From positions 434,001 to 498,000 of the forward strand of contig NZ_NEVU01000001.1 of assembly GCF_002261355.1 (NCBI RefSeq): a stretch of DNA of 64,000 nt. The letters run 5' to 3'. The position numbers and the translations under genes are program-made. Source of the stretch: Bordetella genomosp. 12. Lineage in GTDB: Bacteria; Pseudomonadota; Gammaproteobacteria; Burkholderiales; Burkholderiaceae_B. How positions within the stretch are numbered: the stretch's first letter is position 1; each line of letters opens with the position of its first letter. This document shows positions 1 through 8,549 of the stretch, one piece after another. A model generated the notes under the pieces. It searched no databases and had not been told where the DNA came from. It saw only the letters and a list, made by a program, of their open reading frames with translations.

Positions 1-1
1 C

Positions 2-262
2 GAGTGCGGCTGGTTCGTGGCGGAATACGGCCGCCAGCCCTGGGTGATCGAAGGCGTGTTGCCGACGTATTACGCGGCGTCGGGCCTGACGATGCTGGAT
101 CTGGCGGTGAGCCTGACGGTGTTCATCGTGCTCTATACCGTGTTGCTGATCATCGGCATCAAGGTCATGACCCACGCCATCAAGGCCGGCCCCAAACCCG
201 ATAAGCCTCTGGTTCCGACGAATCGGGCGGGCAACCCCGTCAGCGCGGCCATTGACGCCTGA
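2..262 (+). CDS. cydA: Cytochrome bd ubiquinol oxidase subunit I, C-terminal fragment
   Basis: This is the last 86 codons of CydA, the haem-bearing quinol-oxidising subunit of the high-affinity bd oxidase in the inner membrane. The gene starts left of the window. The visible part holds the conserved GRQPW motif followed by a hydrophobic helix (about 20 residues rich in V, I, L) and a polar tail, as in the end of CydA. It is followed after 14 bases by cydB. Identity rests on the motif and on the unmistakable cydB, cydX, cydD and cydC downstream. Confidence 0.93.
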   Translation, partial: ECGWFVAEYGRQPWVIEGVLPTYYAASGLTMLDLAVSLTVFIVLYTVLLIIGIKVMTHAIKAGPKPDKPLVPTNRAGNPVSAAIDA

Positions 263-276
263 CCCGGAGAACGCAT

Positions 277-1428
277 ATGGATACCTTGATTCCTCTCGAT
301 CTGGCCACGCTGCGCGTGATTTGGTGGGTGCTGCTTGGCGCCCTGTTGATCGGCTTTGCCGTGATGGATGGTTTTGACCTTGGCGTGGCCGCGTTGCTGC
401 CCATCGTCGCCAAGACGGACACGGAGCGCCGGGTGGCGATCAACGTGGTCGGTCCCGTCTGGGAAGGCAACCAGGTCTGGCTGATTACCGCCGGCGGCGC
501 CATCTTTGCCGCCTGGCCGGTGCTGTACGCCGCGTCGTTCTCGGGCTTTTACCTGGCCATGCTGCTGTTGCTGCTGGCGCTCATCCTGCGGCCGGTGGCT
601 TTCAAGTACCGCAGCAAGATGGAAAGCCCGCGCTGGCGCAACAACTGGGACTACGTGCTGTGCTTTTCCGGCGTGGTGGCCTCGCTGGTGTTCGGCGTGG
701 CCATGGGCAACGTGATTCTCGGCGTGCCGCAGAACTTCGACCCGGTCACCCTGCGCCCGAGCTGGGAAGGGCATTTCTTCCAGCTCTTTACGCCGTTCGC
801 ACTGTTGGCGGGCGTGATCAGCGTGCTCATGCTCGTCATGCATGGCGCGGTGCTGCTGGCCTGGCGTACCGAGGATCCGGTGTCGGGGCGTTCGCGCCGC
901 GTGGGCCAGATCACGGCCTTGCTGACCGCCGTGCTGTTCGTGGCGGCCGGCTTCTGGGTGGCCAAGCTCGACGGCCAGGTCATCACCAGCGTCATCGATC
1001 CGAATGGCCCGTCGAACCCGATGCTCAAGACGGTAGCCGTCGAGCAGGGCGCCTGGCTGCACAATTTCGCCAAGTGGCCCTTGTTCTGGATCGCGCCCGC
1101 ATTGGGCGTGGCCGGTGCGCTGCTGACCATAGTCCTGCTGGCCCTGCGCGCCAACGTGCTGTCCTTCCTGACGTCGTCGATCACGATTGCCGGCATCATC
1201 CTGACGGTGGGCTTTGCGCTGTTCCCCTTCATCATGCCCTCGTCGGTGAACCCGACCGCCGGCCTGACGATCTGGGATGCGTCGTCCAGCCATCTGACCC
1301 TGTGGATCATGGTCATCGCCGTGGTCGTGTTCCTGCCCATCGTGACCCTCTACACCGCCTGGGTGTACCGCGTCATGCGCGGCAAGGTCACCCAGGAAAC
1401 CGTCGGCGGCACGCCCAACTCTTACTGA
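277..1428 (+). CDS. cydB: Cytochrome bd ubiquinol oxidase subunit II
   Basis: CydB is the second large membrane subunit of the bd quinol oxidase, which reduces O2 to water at low oxygen without pumping protons. The 383-residue product is the usual length and is almost entirely transmembrane, with the family hallmark near the N-terminus (FAVMDGFDLGVA) and the GPVWEGNQVWLI segment around residues 59-70. The ATG at 277 follows a GGAGA ribosome site at a good distance. It is the middle gene of cydABX, with cydX starting 15 bases after its stop. Confidence 0.97.
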   Translation: MDTLIPLDLATLRVIWWVLLGALLIGFAVMDGFDLGVAALLPIVAKTDTERRVAINVVGPVWEGNQVWLITAGGAIFAAWPVLYAASFSGFYLAMLLLLLALILRPVAFKYRSKMESPRWRNNWDYVLCFSGVVASLVFGVAMGNVILGVPQNFDPVTLRPSWEGHFFQLFTPFALLAGVISVLMLVMHGAVLLAWRTEDPVSGRSRRVGQITALLTAVLFVAAGFWVAKLDGQVITSVIDPNGPSNPMLKTVAVEQGAWLHNFAKWPLFWIAPALGVAGALLTIVLLALRANVLSFLTSSITIAGIILTVGFALFPFIMPSSVNPTAGLTIWDASSSHLTLWIMVIAVVVFLPIVTLYTAWVYRVMRGKVTQETVGGTPNSY

Positions 1429-1443
1429 TCAAGGAGCCCGGTC

Positions 1444-1569
1444 ATGTGGTATTTCTCGTGGATTCTCGGCCTGGGCCTGGCCTGCGCCTTTGCCATCCTC
1501 AATGGGATGTGGTTTGAACTGCGCGAGGGCCATGCCCACGATCCGTTCAGAAGGCCGGCTGACGAGTGA
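1444..1569 (+). CDS. cydX: Cytochrome bd oxidase small subunit CydX (YbgT family)
   Basis: A 41-residue single-helix protein beginning MWYFSWILGLGLACAF, closely resembling the E. coli CydX start MWYFAWILG. CydX stabilises the haems of the bd oxidase. One transmembrane helix (about residues 3-22) is followed by a short acidic/basic tail containing the conserved Trp-Phe-Glu. AGGAGC lies a few bases upstream of the ATG. The stop overlaps the GTG start of cydD by four bases (GTGA), so the assembly genes are probably translationally coupled to the structural genes. This gene is easily missed because of its size. Confidence 0.95.
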   Translation: MWYFSWILGLGLACAFAILNGMWFELREGHAHDPFRRPADE

Positions 1570-3308
1570 GCGGTCCGTCCGGTGTGGAGCACGACCCCTC
1601 GGCCGTGCTCCTGAAGTTGCCGCGCGAGCAATCGCGCTGGCTGATGTCCCGAACCCGGCTGGCGGGCCGGGCCATCGGCCTGGCTGCCGCAGCGCCCCTG
1701 CTTTCGGGGGCGCTGCTGGTGGTGCAGGCCTGGTTGCTGGCGCATGTGCTGCATCAGGCCATCGTGGCTCAGGTGCCGCGCGCCGAACTGATCACCCCGA
1801 TTCTGTCCATTGCCGCGCTCATTGTGCTGCGCGCCTGCCTCGGTTGGGTGGGCGAACGCGCGGGCGCCAGCGCGGCCGAATCCATCAAGCGCCAAGTGCG
1901 CGAGGCGCTTTTTGCGCGCTTGCTGGCCCAGGGCCCGGAATGGTCGCGCGAGCGCGCCTCGGGCGAGTTGGCCAGCGCCATGATCGAGCAGGTCGAGGCG
2001 CTGGATGGCTTCTTCGCCAAGTATCTGCCGGCCATGGGTGCGGCCGCCATTTTGCCGGTGGCTTTTTCGGTCGTCGTGCTGCCGTTTGACGTGGTCTCGG
2101 GCCTGCTGCTGCTGGTCACCGCACCGCTGATTCCCTTGTTCATGGCCTTGGTGGGCTGGGGGGCCGAAGCCGCCAGCCGCCGTCATTTGCAGGCTTTCGG
2201 ACGCTTGTCCGGCTTCTTTGCCGACCGCCTGCGCGGCCTGTCTACGCTCAAGCTCTTTGGCCGTGCCGAGGCCGAAGCCCAGACCGTGGTCGAGGCCAGC
2301 GAAGCCTTGCGGCGGCGCACGCTGTCGGTGCTGCGCATTGCCTTTCTGTCTTCCGCCGTGCTGGAGTTTTTTGCTGCCCTCGGCGTGGCGGGGGTGGCGG
2401 TATATATCGGGCTGACCTATCTGGGTTACATCGATATCCGCTTTACACCCCTGACACTGCAAGCCGGGTTTTTCTGCCTGCTGATGGCGCCGGAAGTCTA
2501 TGCGCCCTTGCGCCAGTTCGCCGCGCATTATCACGACCGGGGCACGGCGCGGGCGGCCGTGCATCAGTTGCATGCCGTGTTCGGAGACCTTTCCGAGGCG
2601 CCGCAGACCCCGGCGGGCTCGCCGCCCACGCAAGCCCCGGCCGCTGCCGCCAGCCTGAGCGCACGCGGCCTCACCCTGCATATGCCGGGGCGGCCGCAAG
2701 CCGTGCTCGATGGCGTGGATTTCGACCTGGCGCCCGGCGGGCAGGTCGCCCTCATGGGCGCCAGCGGAGCGGGCAAGTCCAGCCTGCTGCAGGCCGTGGG
2801 CCGCCTGGGCCTGGTGCCCGAGGGGGAACTGTGGCTCGACGGGCGCGCCTTGGCGCAATGGGATGAGGCGGCGCTGCGCGAGCGCGTGGCTTTCATCGGG
2901 CAGCGGCCGTATCTGCATGCCGGCACATTGGCCGACAACATCCGGCTGGCGCGTCCCGGCGCCGATGACGCCGCCGTGCACGAGGCCGCGCGCCGCGCCT
3001 GTGTGCTGGAGTTCGCCGACCGCTGGCCGCAGGGCTTGCAGACCTGGCTCGATGGCCGCGGCCAGGGGCTGTCTGGCGGACAAGCGCAGCGTGTGGCGCT
3101 GGCGCGGCTGTTCCTGCGCGATCCGGCGCTCATTCTGCTGGACGAACCGACCGCGCATCTGGATGAGGCCACGCAGGCCAGGGTGCTCGAGGAAATCCTG
3201 GCCTTTGCCCAGGGACGCACCTTGATCCTGGCCACGCACGCCAGCGCGGTGGCGCAGCGCTTGCCGCAATGCTGGCATCTGGCTCACGGTCACCTGGAGA
3301 CGCGCTGA
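1566..3308 (+). CDS. cydD: Thiol exporter ABC transporter, CydD subunit
   Basis: CydD and CydC form a heterodimeric ABC exporter that moves cysteine/glutathione to the periplasm and is needed for bd oxidase assembly. The 580-residue product has an N-terminal six-helix membrane domain (to about residue 330) and a C-terminal ATPase domain with Walker A GASGAGKSS, signature LSGGQAQR and Walker B LILLDEP. The GTG start at 1566 gives the four-base overlap with cydX. No upstream in-frame ATG fits better. Gene order cydABX-cydDC on one strand implies a single operon. Confidence 0.94.
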   Translation: MSGPSGVEHDPSAVLLKLPREQSRWLMSRTRLAGRAIGLAAAAPLLSGALLVVQAWLLAHVLHQAIVAQVPRAELITPILSIAALIVLRACLGWVGERAGASAAESIKRQVREALFARLLAQGPEWSRERASGELASAMIEQVEALDGFFAKYLPAMGAAAILPVAFSVVVLPFDVVSGLLLLVTAPLIPLFMALVGWGAEAASRRHLQAFGRLSGFFADRLRGLSTLKLFGRAEAEAQTVVEASEALRRRTLSVLRIAFLSSAVLEFFAALGVAGVAVYIGLTYLGYIDIRFTPLTLQAGFFCLLMAPEVYAPLRQFAAHYHDRGTARAAVHQLHAVFGDLSEAPQTPAGSPPTQAPAAAASLSARGLTLHMPGRPQAVLDGVDFDLAPGGQVALMGASGAGKSSLLQAVGRLGLVPEGELWLDGRALAQWDEAALRERVAFIGQRPYLHAGTLADNIRLARPGADDAAVHEAARRACVLEFADRWPQGLQTWLDGRGQGLSGGQAQRVALARLFLRDPALILLDEPTAHLDEATQARVLEEILAFAQGRTLILATHASAVAQRLPQCWHLAHGHLETR

Positions 3309-3310
3309 TC

Positions 3311-4960
3311 ATGTGGGAGCTGCTCAAAGACCTGTATGCGCGCCGCCGCGGCGGCCTGGCCGGCGCCTTGTTGCTGGCCTTGCTGACCCTGGCCGCGGGC
3401 GTGGCGCTACTGGGAGTGTCGGGCTGGTTCCTGACGGGCGCCGCCCTGGCGGGCGCGGGCGCGGTCTTCAACCTTTTTGTACCGTCCTCGCTGGTCAGAG
3501 GCTTTTCTTTCATCCGCATCGCCTCGCGCTATGCCGAGCGCCTGGCCGGTCATGCCACGACGCTGCGCTTGCTGTCGGATCTGCGCGGCTCGGTGTTTCG
3601 CGCCCTGCTGCGTCTGACGCCCAGGCAGCTGGCGCGCTATCGCGCCGGTGATCTGGTGGCCCGCCTGACCGGCGACGTGGACGCGCTGGATACGGTTTTT
3701 CTCTTTGTGATTGCCCCCGTGGCCACGGCCATCGCGGGCGGGGCCATTTTCTGCCTGGTGCTGGGTTATCACCTGCCTGCCGCCGGCCTGGCGGTGGCCG
3801 CGGCGCTTCTGGTGGTCAGTGTGCTGGTGCCGTGGTGGCTGGGCCGCGCCGCGCGCCGCCCGGGCGATCAGGCGCAAACCAGCGCCGCCGCCTTGCGGCA
3901 TGCCGTGCTGGAAGCAGTCGAGGGCCATGTGGATATCGCGGCCTTGCATGCTCAGGCGCAGGCCTGCGAGCACTTCGCCGCTTCCTGCGGGCAGTTGCAG
4001 CAGGCTCGCGGTGTACAGGCGCGGCTGGCCGCGCATGGCCTCTGGCTGGTGCAGGCCGCGGCGGGAGCCGCGGTGGTGGCCGTGCTGTGGTTCGGTTTGC
4101 CGGCCTTGTCCGCGGGCCAGATCTCCGGTCCGCTGCTGGCGGGCTTGCTCCTGGCCACACTCGGCATTTTCGAGGTGGCCGGCCCCATCATGCGCGGCGT
4201 GTCGCGGCTGGGGGCCGCCCGCGCCGCGGCGCGCCGCATCGGCGAGCTCACGCGCGCCGAACCCGATCTGCGCGACCCCGCCGTGGCGCAGGCGTTGCCC
4301 CCGGGGGGCGTGTTGCGGGCGCAGGATCTGCGCTTTGCCTATCCCGGCCGCGAGCAGGCGGTGATCGATGGTGTGGACCTGACGCTGGCGCCGGGCGAGC
4401 GTATTGCCATCGTCGGGCCCAGCGGCGCGGGCAAGTCCACCTTGTTGCACTTGCTGCTGCGTCTGGAAGATCCTCAGGCCGGGGCCGTGACCCTGGGCGG
4501 CTGCGATCTGCGGCAGGCGGCGCAGGCCGATGTGCATCGCCGCATGGCGCTGCTGTCGCAGGACTCGCCGGTGTTTCTGGGCAGCCTGCGCAGCAATCTG
4601 CTGATCGGCGCACCCGAGGCCGACGAAGCCGCGCTGTGGCAGGCGCTGGAATCGGCGCGCCTGGCGGACTTTGCGCGCGCCCTGCCGCAAGGGCTGGATA
4701 CCTGGGTCGGCGAAACCGGGGCCGGCCTCTCGGCGGGCCAGGCCAGGCGGCTGTGCCTGGCGCGGGTGCTGCTGTCGCCGGCCGACATCATTCTCCTGGA
4801 TGAGCCGACAGCCGGGTTGGACCGGCCGAACGAGGCGGCCTTTCTGGCCGATCTGGCGCAAGCCTGCGGCGCACGTTCGGTGGTGCTGGCCACGCATGCG
4901 CGTCTGCCCGAGGGGGCCGTCCACCGCGTCATGGCGATGCAGGGCGGGCGTCTGAACTGA
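3311..4960 (+). CDS. cydC: Thiol exporter ABC transporter, CydC subunit
   Basis: Partner of CydD in the periplasmic thiol exporter required for cytochrome maturation. The 549-residue product has six N-terminal helices and a C-terminal nucleotide-binding domain with Walker A GPSGAGKST, signature LSAGQARR (a variant of LSGGQ) and Walker B IILLDEP. I chose the ATG at 3311, two bases after the cydD stop, giving MWELLKDLY, which is typical for CydC. An in-frame start at 3269 inside cydD is less likely. Last gene of the cyd operon. Confidence 0.94.
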   Translation: MWELLKDLYARRRGGLAGALLLALLTLAAGVALLGVSGWFLTGAALAGAGAVFNLFVPSSLVRGFSFIRIASRYAERLAGHATTLRLLSDLRGSVFRALLRLTPRQLARYRAGDLVARLTGDVDALDTVFLFVIAPVATAIAGGAIFCLVLGYHLPAAGLAVAAALLVVSVLVPWWLGRAARRPGDQAQTSAAALRHAVLEAVEGHVDIAALHAQAQACEHFAASCGQLQQARGVQARLAAHGLWLVQAAAGAAVVAVLWFGLPALSAGQISGPLLAGLLLATLGIFEVAGPIMRGVSRLGAARAAARRIGELTRAEPDLRDPAVAQALPPGGVLRAQDLRFAYPGREQAVIDGVDLTLAPGERIAIVGPSGAGKSTLLHLLLRLEDPQAGAVTLGGCDLRQAAQADVHRRMALLSQDSPVFLGSLRSNLLIGAPEADEAALWQALESARLADFARALPQGLDTWVGETGAGLSAGQARRLCLARVLLSPADIILLDEPTAGLDRPNEAAFLADLAQACGARSVVLATHARLPEGAVHRVMAMQGGRLN

Positions 4961-4963
4961 GCG

Positions 4964-4984
4964 GCCTGGCTTCGAGAGCCGGGC
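4964..4984 (+). terminator. Hairpin after cydC
   Basis: A 7-8 bp stem (CCTGGCT / AGCCGGG, with G-U pairs) with a five-base loop begins three bases after the cydC stop. There is no clear T-run after it, so termination is only possible, not demonstrated. It lies in the 64-base gap before apt. Confidence 0.3.
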
Positions 4985-5024
4985 GCGGTTATAGTTCGCC
5001 TTGCTTTAAACCGGGAGTTTTCTT

Positions 5025-5573
5025 ATGCAGACCGATTACGCCGAAGTCATACGGCGCACCATACGCAGTGTCTCTGATTGGCCTGCTCCCGGGGTCACCT
5101 TTCGTGACATCACGCCGGTGCTGCAGGATCCGCGCACCTTTCGCGCGCTGATCGATCTGTTCGTCTATCGCTATATGCGCCAGCGGCTGGACCTGGTGGC
5201 AGGCGTCGACGCGCGCGGCTTCATTCTGGGCAGCGTGCTGGCCTATGAACTGAATCTGGGCTTTGTGCCGGTGCGCAAAAAGGGCAAGCTGCCCTACCGC
5301 ACCGTGGCCGAAGAGTATTCGCTGGAGTATGGCAACGCCACGGTCGAGATGCATACCGACGCGGTGCGTACCGGTCAGCGCGTGGTCTTGATCGACGATC
5401 TGATCGCTACCGGGGGCACCATGGTCGCCGCCATCAAACTGTTGCAGCGCCTGGGCGCCAATGTGGTGGAGGCGGCCGCCGTGATTGATCTGCCCTACCT
5501 GAACGGCTCGCAACACATCGCCGATACGGGCACGCCGCTCTACACGGTCTGTCAGTTCTCCCAGACCGAATAG
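5025..5573 (+). CDS. apt: Adenine phosphoribosyltransferase
   Basis: Purine salvage enzyme converting adenine and PRPP to AMP in the cytoplasm. The 182-residue product matches the family length. It contains the PRPP-binding motif [13 protein letters not shown] (about residues 121-133) and the family segments [10 protein letters not shown] and [16 protein letters not shown] ribosome site precedes the ATG. It stands alone between the cyd operon and a convergent LysR gene only four bases beyond its stop. Confidence 0.97.
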   Translation: MQTDYAEVIRRTIRSVSDWPAPGVTFRDITPVLQDPRTFRALIDLFVYRYMRQRLDLVAGVDARGFILGSVLAYELNLGFVPVRKKGKLPYRTVAEEYSLEYGNATVEMHTDAVRTGQRVVLIDDLIATGGTMVAAIKLLQRLGANVVEAAAVIDLPYLNGSQHIADTGTPLYTVCQFSQTE

Positions 5574-5577
5574 CCCT

Positions 5578-6468
5578 TCAGGCGTCGGTGAGCCGCGGCT
5601 GGATGAAGTCCAGAAAGGCCCGCGTCTTGGCGGGGATGCGGCGTGAGGGCAGCAAGGCAAAGAGCGGCATGGGTGTCAGGCTCCATTGGGGCAGCACCCG
5701 CACCAGCCCGCTTTGCGCGATGGCCCGCTCCATGGCGTCGAACACCAGCAGCGGCGTGATGCCCATCCCTTGGCTGGCCAGACGGCCCAGCATCCCGACG
5801 TTGTTGGCCGCCAGCCGCCCGGTCACCTGCACGCGCTCGACTTTTTCGCCCGAGTGCAGCACCCAGTACGAAAACGCTTCGTTCATGGCCGGGCGCAGGC
5901 ACTCGTGGTGGCCCAGGTCAGAGGGGACGCGCGGCTCGCCATGTTGCTCCAGGTACTGCGGCGAGGCGTAGAGCTGCTGCGTCATCAGCACGATCTGCTT
6001 GGCGATGAGGCTGGAGTCGGGCTGCGGACCGAAACGCAGCACCAGGTCGAAAGGATTGCTGATCGGATCGATGGGCCGCATGCTCAGATCGAAATCGCAC
6101 TCGATGTCCGGATACTGCTCGCGGAAATCGCGGATCACGATAGGCAGAAATAACTGCGCCAGGCTGGTCGGCATGGAGATGCGCAGACGTCCCTTGGGCT
6201 GAGCCGCCATGTCCTGCAACTGCTCATGCGCGACGCGGGCTTCCTCGACGATATGGCGGCAGCGCTCGAAATACACCGCGCCGGCTTCGGTCAGGTCGAT
6301 GCGGCGCGTGCTGCGATTGAGCAGCTTCATGCCGATGTTGCGTTCCAGTTCGCTGACGCGGCGCGACAGGGTAGACGTGGGGATACCCAAGGCTTCGGCC
6401 GCATGGCTGAAGTTTTTGCGCTTGGCGACTTCGACGAACAAGGCGATGTCGTTGAGCTGGATATCCAT
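5578..6468 (-). CDS. LysR-family transcriptional regulator (CrgA-like)
   Basis: A 296-residue LysR-type regulator. The N-terminal winged helix-turn-helix (MDIQLNDIALFVEVAKRKNF onward, with ALGIPTSTLSRRVSELE as recognition helix) is followed by a substrate-binding domain of the CrgA-like class. I chose the start at 6468 because AGGAAG lies about seven bases upstream; a start 33 bases earlier would add 11 residues outside the normal fold. It reads away from the long non-coding porin leader and converges on apt. The target is unknown. Confidence 0.88.
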   Translation of the reverse strand: MDIQLNDIALFVEVAKRKNFSHAAEALGIPTSTLSRRVSELERNIGMKLLNRSTRRIDLTEAGAVYFERCRHIVEEARVAHEQLQDMAAQPKGRLRISMPTSLAQLFLPIVIRDFREQYPDIECDFDLSMRPIDPISNPFDLVLRFGPQPDSSLIAKQIVLMTQQLYASPQYLEQHGEPRVPSDLGHHECLRPAMNEAFSYWVLHSGEKVERVQVTGRLAANNVGMLGRLASQGMGITPLLVFDAMERAIAQSGLVRVLPQWSLTPMPLFALLPSRRIPAKTRAFLDFIQPRLTDA

Positions 6469-6625
6469 ATGTCTTCCTGGGTAAGTCTGCTGGCGCGCCA
6501 ATGATACGTGCCCTGATTATTGCTCAATTGGAAATCTGCTTTTCAATTACCCCTTTCGGCTAACTGAATGGGCGGATTTTTATTCTGTACAAGGCGACTA
6601 TTTCACCTTTGATGGAAGTTAATCC

Positions 6626-6701
6626 CATTGATGGAAAGATGATCCTCAAATTAAGGGTTTTTACTAACATCAATGCCAAGGATACTCCACATGCGCGCCG
6701 C
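6626..6701 (+). repeat. Upstream copy of duplicated porin-leader element
   Basis: Begins CATTGATGGAAAG, then a similar stretch ending ATTAAGGGTTT, and ends TGCGCGCCGC. The same blocks in the same order and nearly the same spacing (66 versus 68 bases) recur at 7094-7171 directly upstream of the porin. Ungapped identity over the first 35 bases is about 80 % by eye. It may be the remnant leader of a lost tandem porin gene or a second control element. Confidence 0.65.
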
Positions 6702-6921
6702 TTCGCCGCGGCGGACCCGTGCGAGGGTGGCGGTAGCGCGTCGGCATGGCCGATCGGGTTGCCGGTTCGCGTCGCGCCGGGGTGCCGGCGGAGGCGAGGA
6801 TGGCGCAGTTCAGCAAGCGCTGGGTTGTCGGCTAAAAACTGCCTGAATGCGCGGGCTTATGCGTCCAGCGGTGTTTTTCCCGTCGGGGCGGCGGCCAGAT
6901 TGCAGCAGAATTACAACAGGT

Positions 6922-6955
6922 GGCCCGGGCGCAGAAGTAACTTTCTGCCCGGGCC
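6922..6955. repeat. Strong GC-rich hairpin
   Basis: GGCCCGGGC-G-CAGAA and TTCTGCCCGGGCC form a 13-bp stem with one bulged base and the loop GTAACT. No T-run follows, so it is not a standard terminator. It separates the two leader-element copies. Confidence 0.55.
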
Positions 6956-7093
6956 GCATCCCGGTGCGAGGAGCGGCGGCGCGGATGGCCGGGAGATGAA
7001 AAACCGGGGTTTTACCCGGGTTCTCCTGGGGAGCCGCCTGCAGTGGGGCGTTCCAGCTATGAATTCAATTGGAATTCTGAGTGCTTATATTTT

Positions 7094-7171
7094 CATTGAT
7101 GGAAAGGTGTTCTCCGAAATAAGGGTTACTCCTGATCGTTACACGACTGAAACTTTCATTGTGCGCGCCGC
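7094..7171 (+). repeat. Downstream copy of duplicated porin-leader element
   Basis: Starts CATTGATGGAAAG, continues to AAATAAGGGTTACT and ends TGCGCGCCGC, about 90 bases before the porin start. It pairs with the copy at 6626-6701. Position suggests that it belongs to the porin promoter or 5' leader. Confidence 0.65.
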
Positions 7172-7188
7172 CCTGAGGCCCTGAAAAA

Positions 7189-7245
7189 GCGGAAGGGTAG
7201 ACGCAAAAAAGCGTAGCGCGCGCAAGCCTTTTCAAGTCCTTCCGC
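7189..7245 (+). promoter_or_regulatory. Inverted repeat in porin 5' leader
   Basis: GCGGAAGG (7189-7196) is perfectly complementary to CCTTCCGC (7238-7245), enclosing 41 bases and ending 14 bases before the porin ATG. Folding would put the ribosome site (GGGAAC, 7249) at the base of a stem-loop. A role in mRNA stability or translation is inferred only. Confidence 0.4.
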
Positions 7246-7259
7246 AATGGGAACTCATC

Positions 7260-8372
7260 ATGAAAAAGACGCTATTGGCTGTGACGTTGCTGGCCGGTTT
7301 CGCCGGCGCGGCGCAGGCTGCTGACTCGGTCACGCTGTACGGTTTGATCGACGCCGGTATCGGTTACGAGCAAGTTAAATTCAACGGCGACAAGCAGAGC
7401 CGTTTCGGCGCCACGCAAGGCGTGAGCAGCGGTTCGCGCTTCGGTATGCGCGGTGTGGAAGACCTGGGTGACGGCCTGCGCGCCGTGTTCAACCTGGAAG
7501 CCGGCTTCGGCCCGCTGAACGGCAACTCGCAGCAAAATGGCCGCCTGTTCGGTCGTCAAGCTACCGTTGGCCTGGACAGCGACTACTGGGGTCGTCTGGA
7601 ATTCGGTCGCCAAACCAACATGGCTTCCAAGTTCCTGGGTTCGATCGATCCGTTCTCGATCAGCTACAACACCGCCAACCTGGGTACCACGTTCAGCTCC
7701 GCTAACACGATGCGTCTGGACAACATGGTTCTGTATCAAACCCCGAGCATGAGCGGCTTCAAGTTCGGTATCGGCTACGCGTTCAACGCCGACGATACGC
7801 AGGACAGCGATGGTCGTAAGGGCTTCCAGACCAACGACAACAACCGCGTCCTGACGACCGGCCTTCAGTACCTGAATGGCCCGCTGAACGTGGCGGTGGT
7901 CTATGACCGTCTGAACCTGAGCAACAACCTGACCGGCGGCAAGGATGCCGATTCGGTGCAGACCTACGCCATCGGCGCTTCGTATGACTTCGAAGTGGTC
8001 AAGCTGGCTGCCGCTTTCGGCCAGACCCGCGACGGCTGGTTCGTTGGTCAGGACATGGGCACGACCCCGACGGGCATGGAAAAGTTCGGCTCCTTCCGTG
8101 GTGCTGATGGCTTCCGCGCCAATTCGTACATGGTCGGCGCCACGGTGCCCCTGGGCCGTCACGCCGTGTTCGGTTCCTGGCAGCGTGCCACCCCGAACAA
8201 CGACAAGCTGACGGGCGATGACGCGACGTTCAACGTGTACAGCCTGGGTTACACCTATGACCTGAGCAAGCGTACGAACCTGTACGCCTACGCTTCGTAC
8301 GCCGACAACTATGCCTTCCAACGTGACGCCAAGGATACGGCGTTCGCGGTCGGCATTCGTCACCGGTTCTAA
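7260..8372 (+). CDS. Trimeric outer-membrane porin (Gram-negative porin, OmpC-like)
   Basis: A 370-residue general porin. A Sec signal peptide (MKKTLLAVTLLAGFAGAAQA) is followed by DSVTLYGLIDAGIGYE, the standard first strand of betaproteobacterial 16-stranded porins. The sequence ends in an aromatic residue (AVGIRHRF), the C-terminal signature for BAM-dependent insertion. Codon use is strongly biased (many GGT, CGT and AAC codons) compared with neighbours, as expected for a very highly expressed gene. It is monocistronic, with a structured leader upstream and a strong terminator downstream. Confidence 0.96.
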   Translation: MKKTLLAVTLLAGFAGAAQAADSVTLYGLIDAGIGYEQVKFNGDKQSRFGATQGVSSGSRFGMRGVEDLGDGLRAVFNLEAGFGPLNGNSQQNGRLFGRQATVGLDSDYWGRLEFGRQTNMASKFLGSIDPFSISYNTANLGTTFSSANTMRLDNMVLYQTPSMSGFKFGIGYAFNADDTQDSDGRKGFQTNDNNRVLTTGLQYLNGPLNVAVVYDRLNLSNNLTGGKDADSVQTYAIGASYDFEVVKLAAAFGQTRDGWFVGQDMGTTPTGMEKFGSFRGADGFRANSYMVGATVPLGRHAVFGSWQRATPNNDKLTGDDATFNVYSLGYTYDLSKRTNLYAYASYADNYAFQRDAKDTAFAVGIRHRF

Positions 8373-8379
8373 GCGCTTT

Positions 8380-8468
8380 AGACGTCCGGCATCAAGTTGA
8401 AGGAATTTGCGGTACCTATCTCCGTAGACCGTGAGTGACACGAACCCCAAGTTTGCCGCCGGACGTCT
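8380..8468 (+). repeat. Inverted repeat in porin 3' untranslated region
   Basis: AGACGTCCGGC (8380-8390) and GCCGGACGTCT (8458-8468) are perfect 11-bp complements 67 bases apart, lying between the porin stop and its terminator. The porin transcript would therefore carry a closed, structured 3' tail of about 130 bases. Confidence 0.5.
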
Positions 8469-8483
8469 CGAACGCGAAGAAGC

Positions 8484-8511
8484 AAGGCCTCCCGAAAGGG
8501 AGGCCTTTTTT
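8484..8511 (+). terminator. Rho-independent terminator of the porin gene
   Basis: A perfect 10-bp stem AAGGCCTCCC / GGGAGGCCTT with GAAA tetraloop followed by a run of six T. It is a strong intrinsic terminator on the plus strand; in the opposite direction no T-run follows, so it does not obviously serve ilvA. Confidence 0.93.
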
Positions 8512-8549
8512 CATGCATGGCCGGCGCCGGGCGCCGGCGGCCGGGTGGG

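Larger units (their letters stand above)
6469..7259. other. Long intergenic region between LysR gene and porin
   Basis: A 791-base stretch with no convincing gene. The ends (6500-6690 and 7060-7180) are AT-rich; the middle (6690-7060) is very GC-rich and has no coding pattern. It holds two diverged copies of a roughly 77-base element, a strong hairpin and an inverted repeat in the porin leader (listed separately). An open frame at 6609-7184 exists but its protein is low-complexity, Arg/Gly/Ala-rich and lacks a ribosome site. Confidence 0.7.

Noticed and set aside
6609-7184. Open frame of 191 codons in the porin leader region
   Set aside because: It crosses the hairpin and both leader-element copies, has low-complexity composition and no ribosome site.
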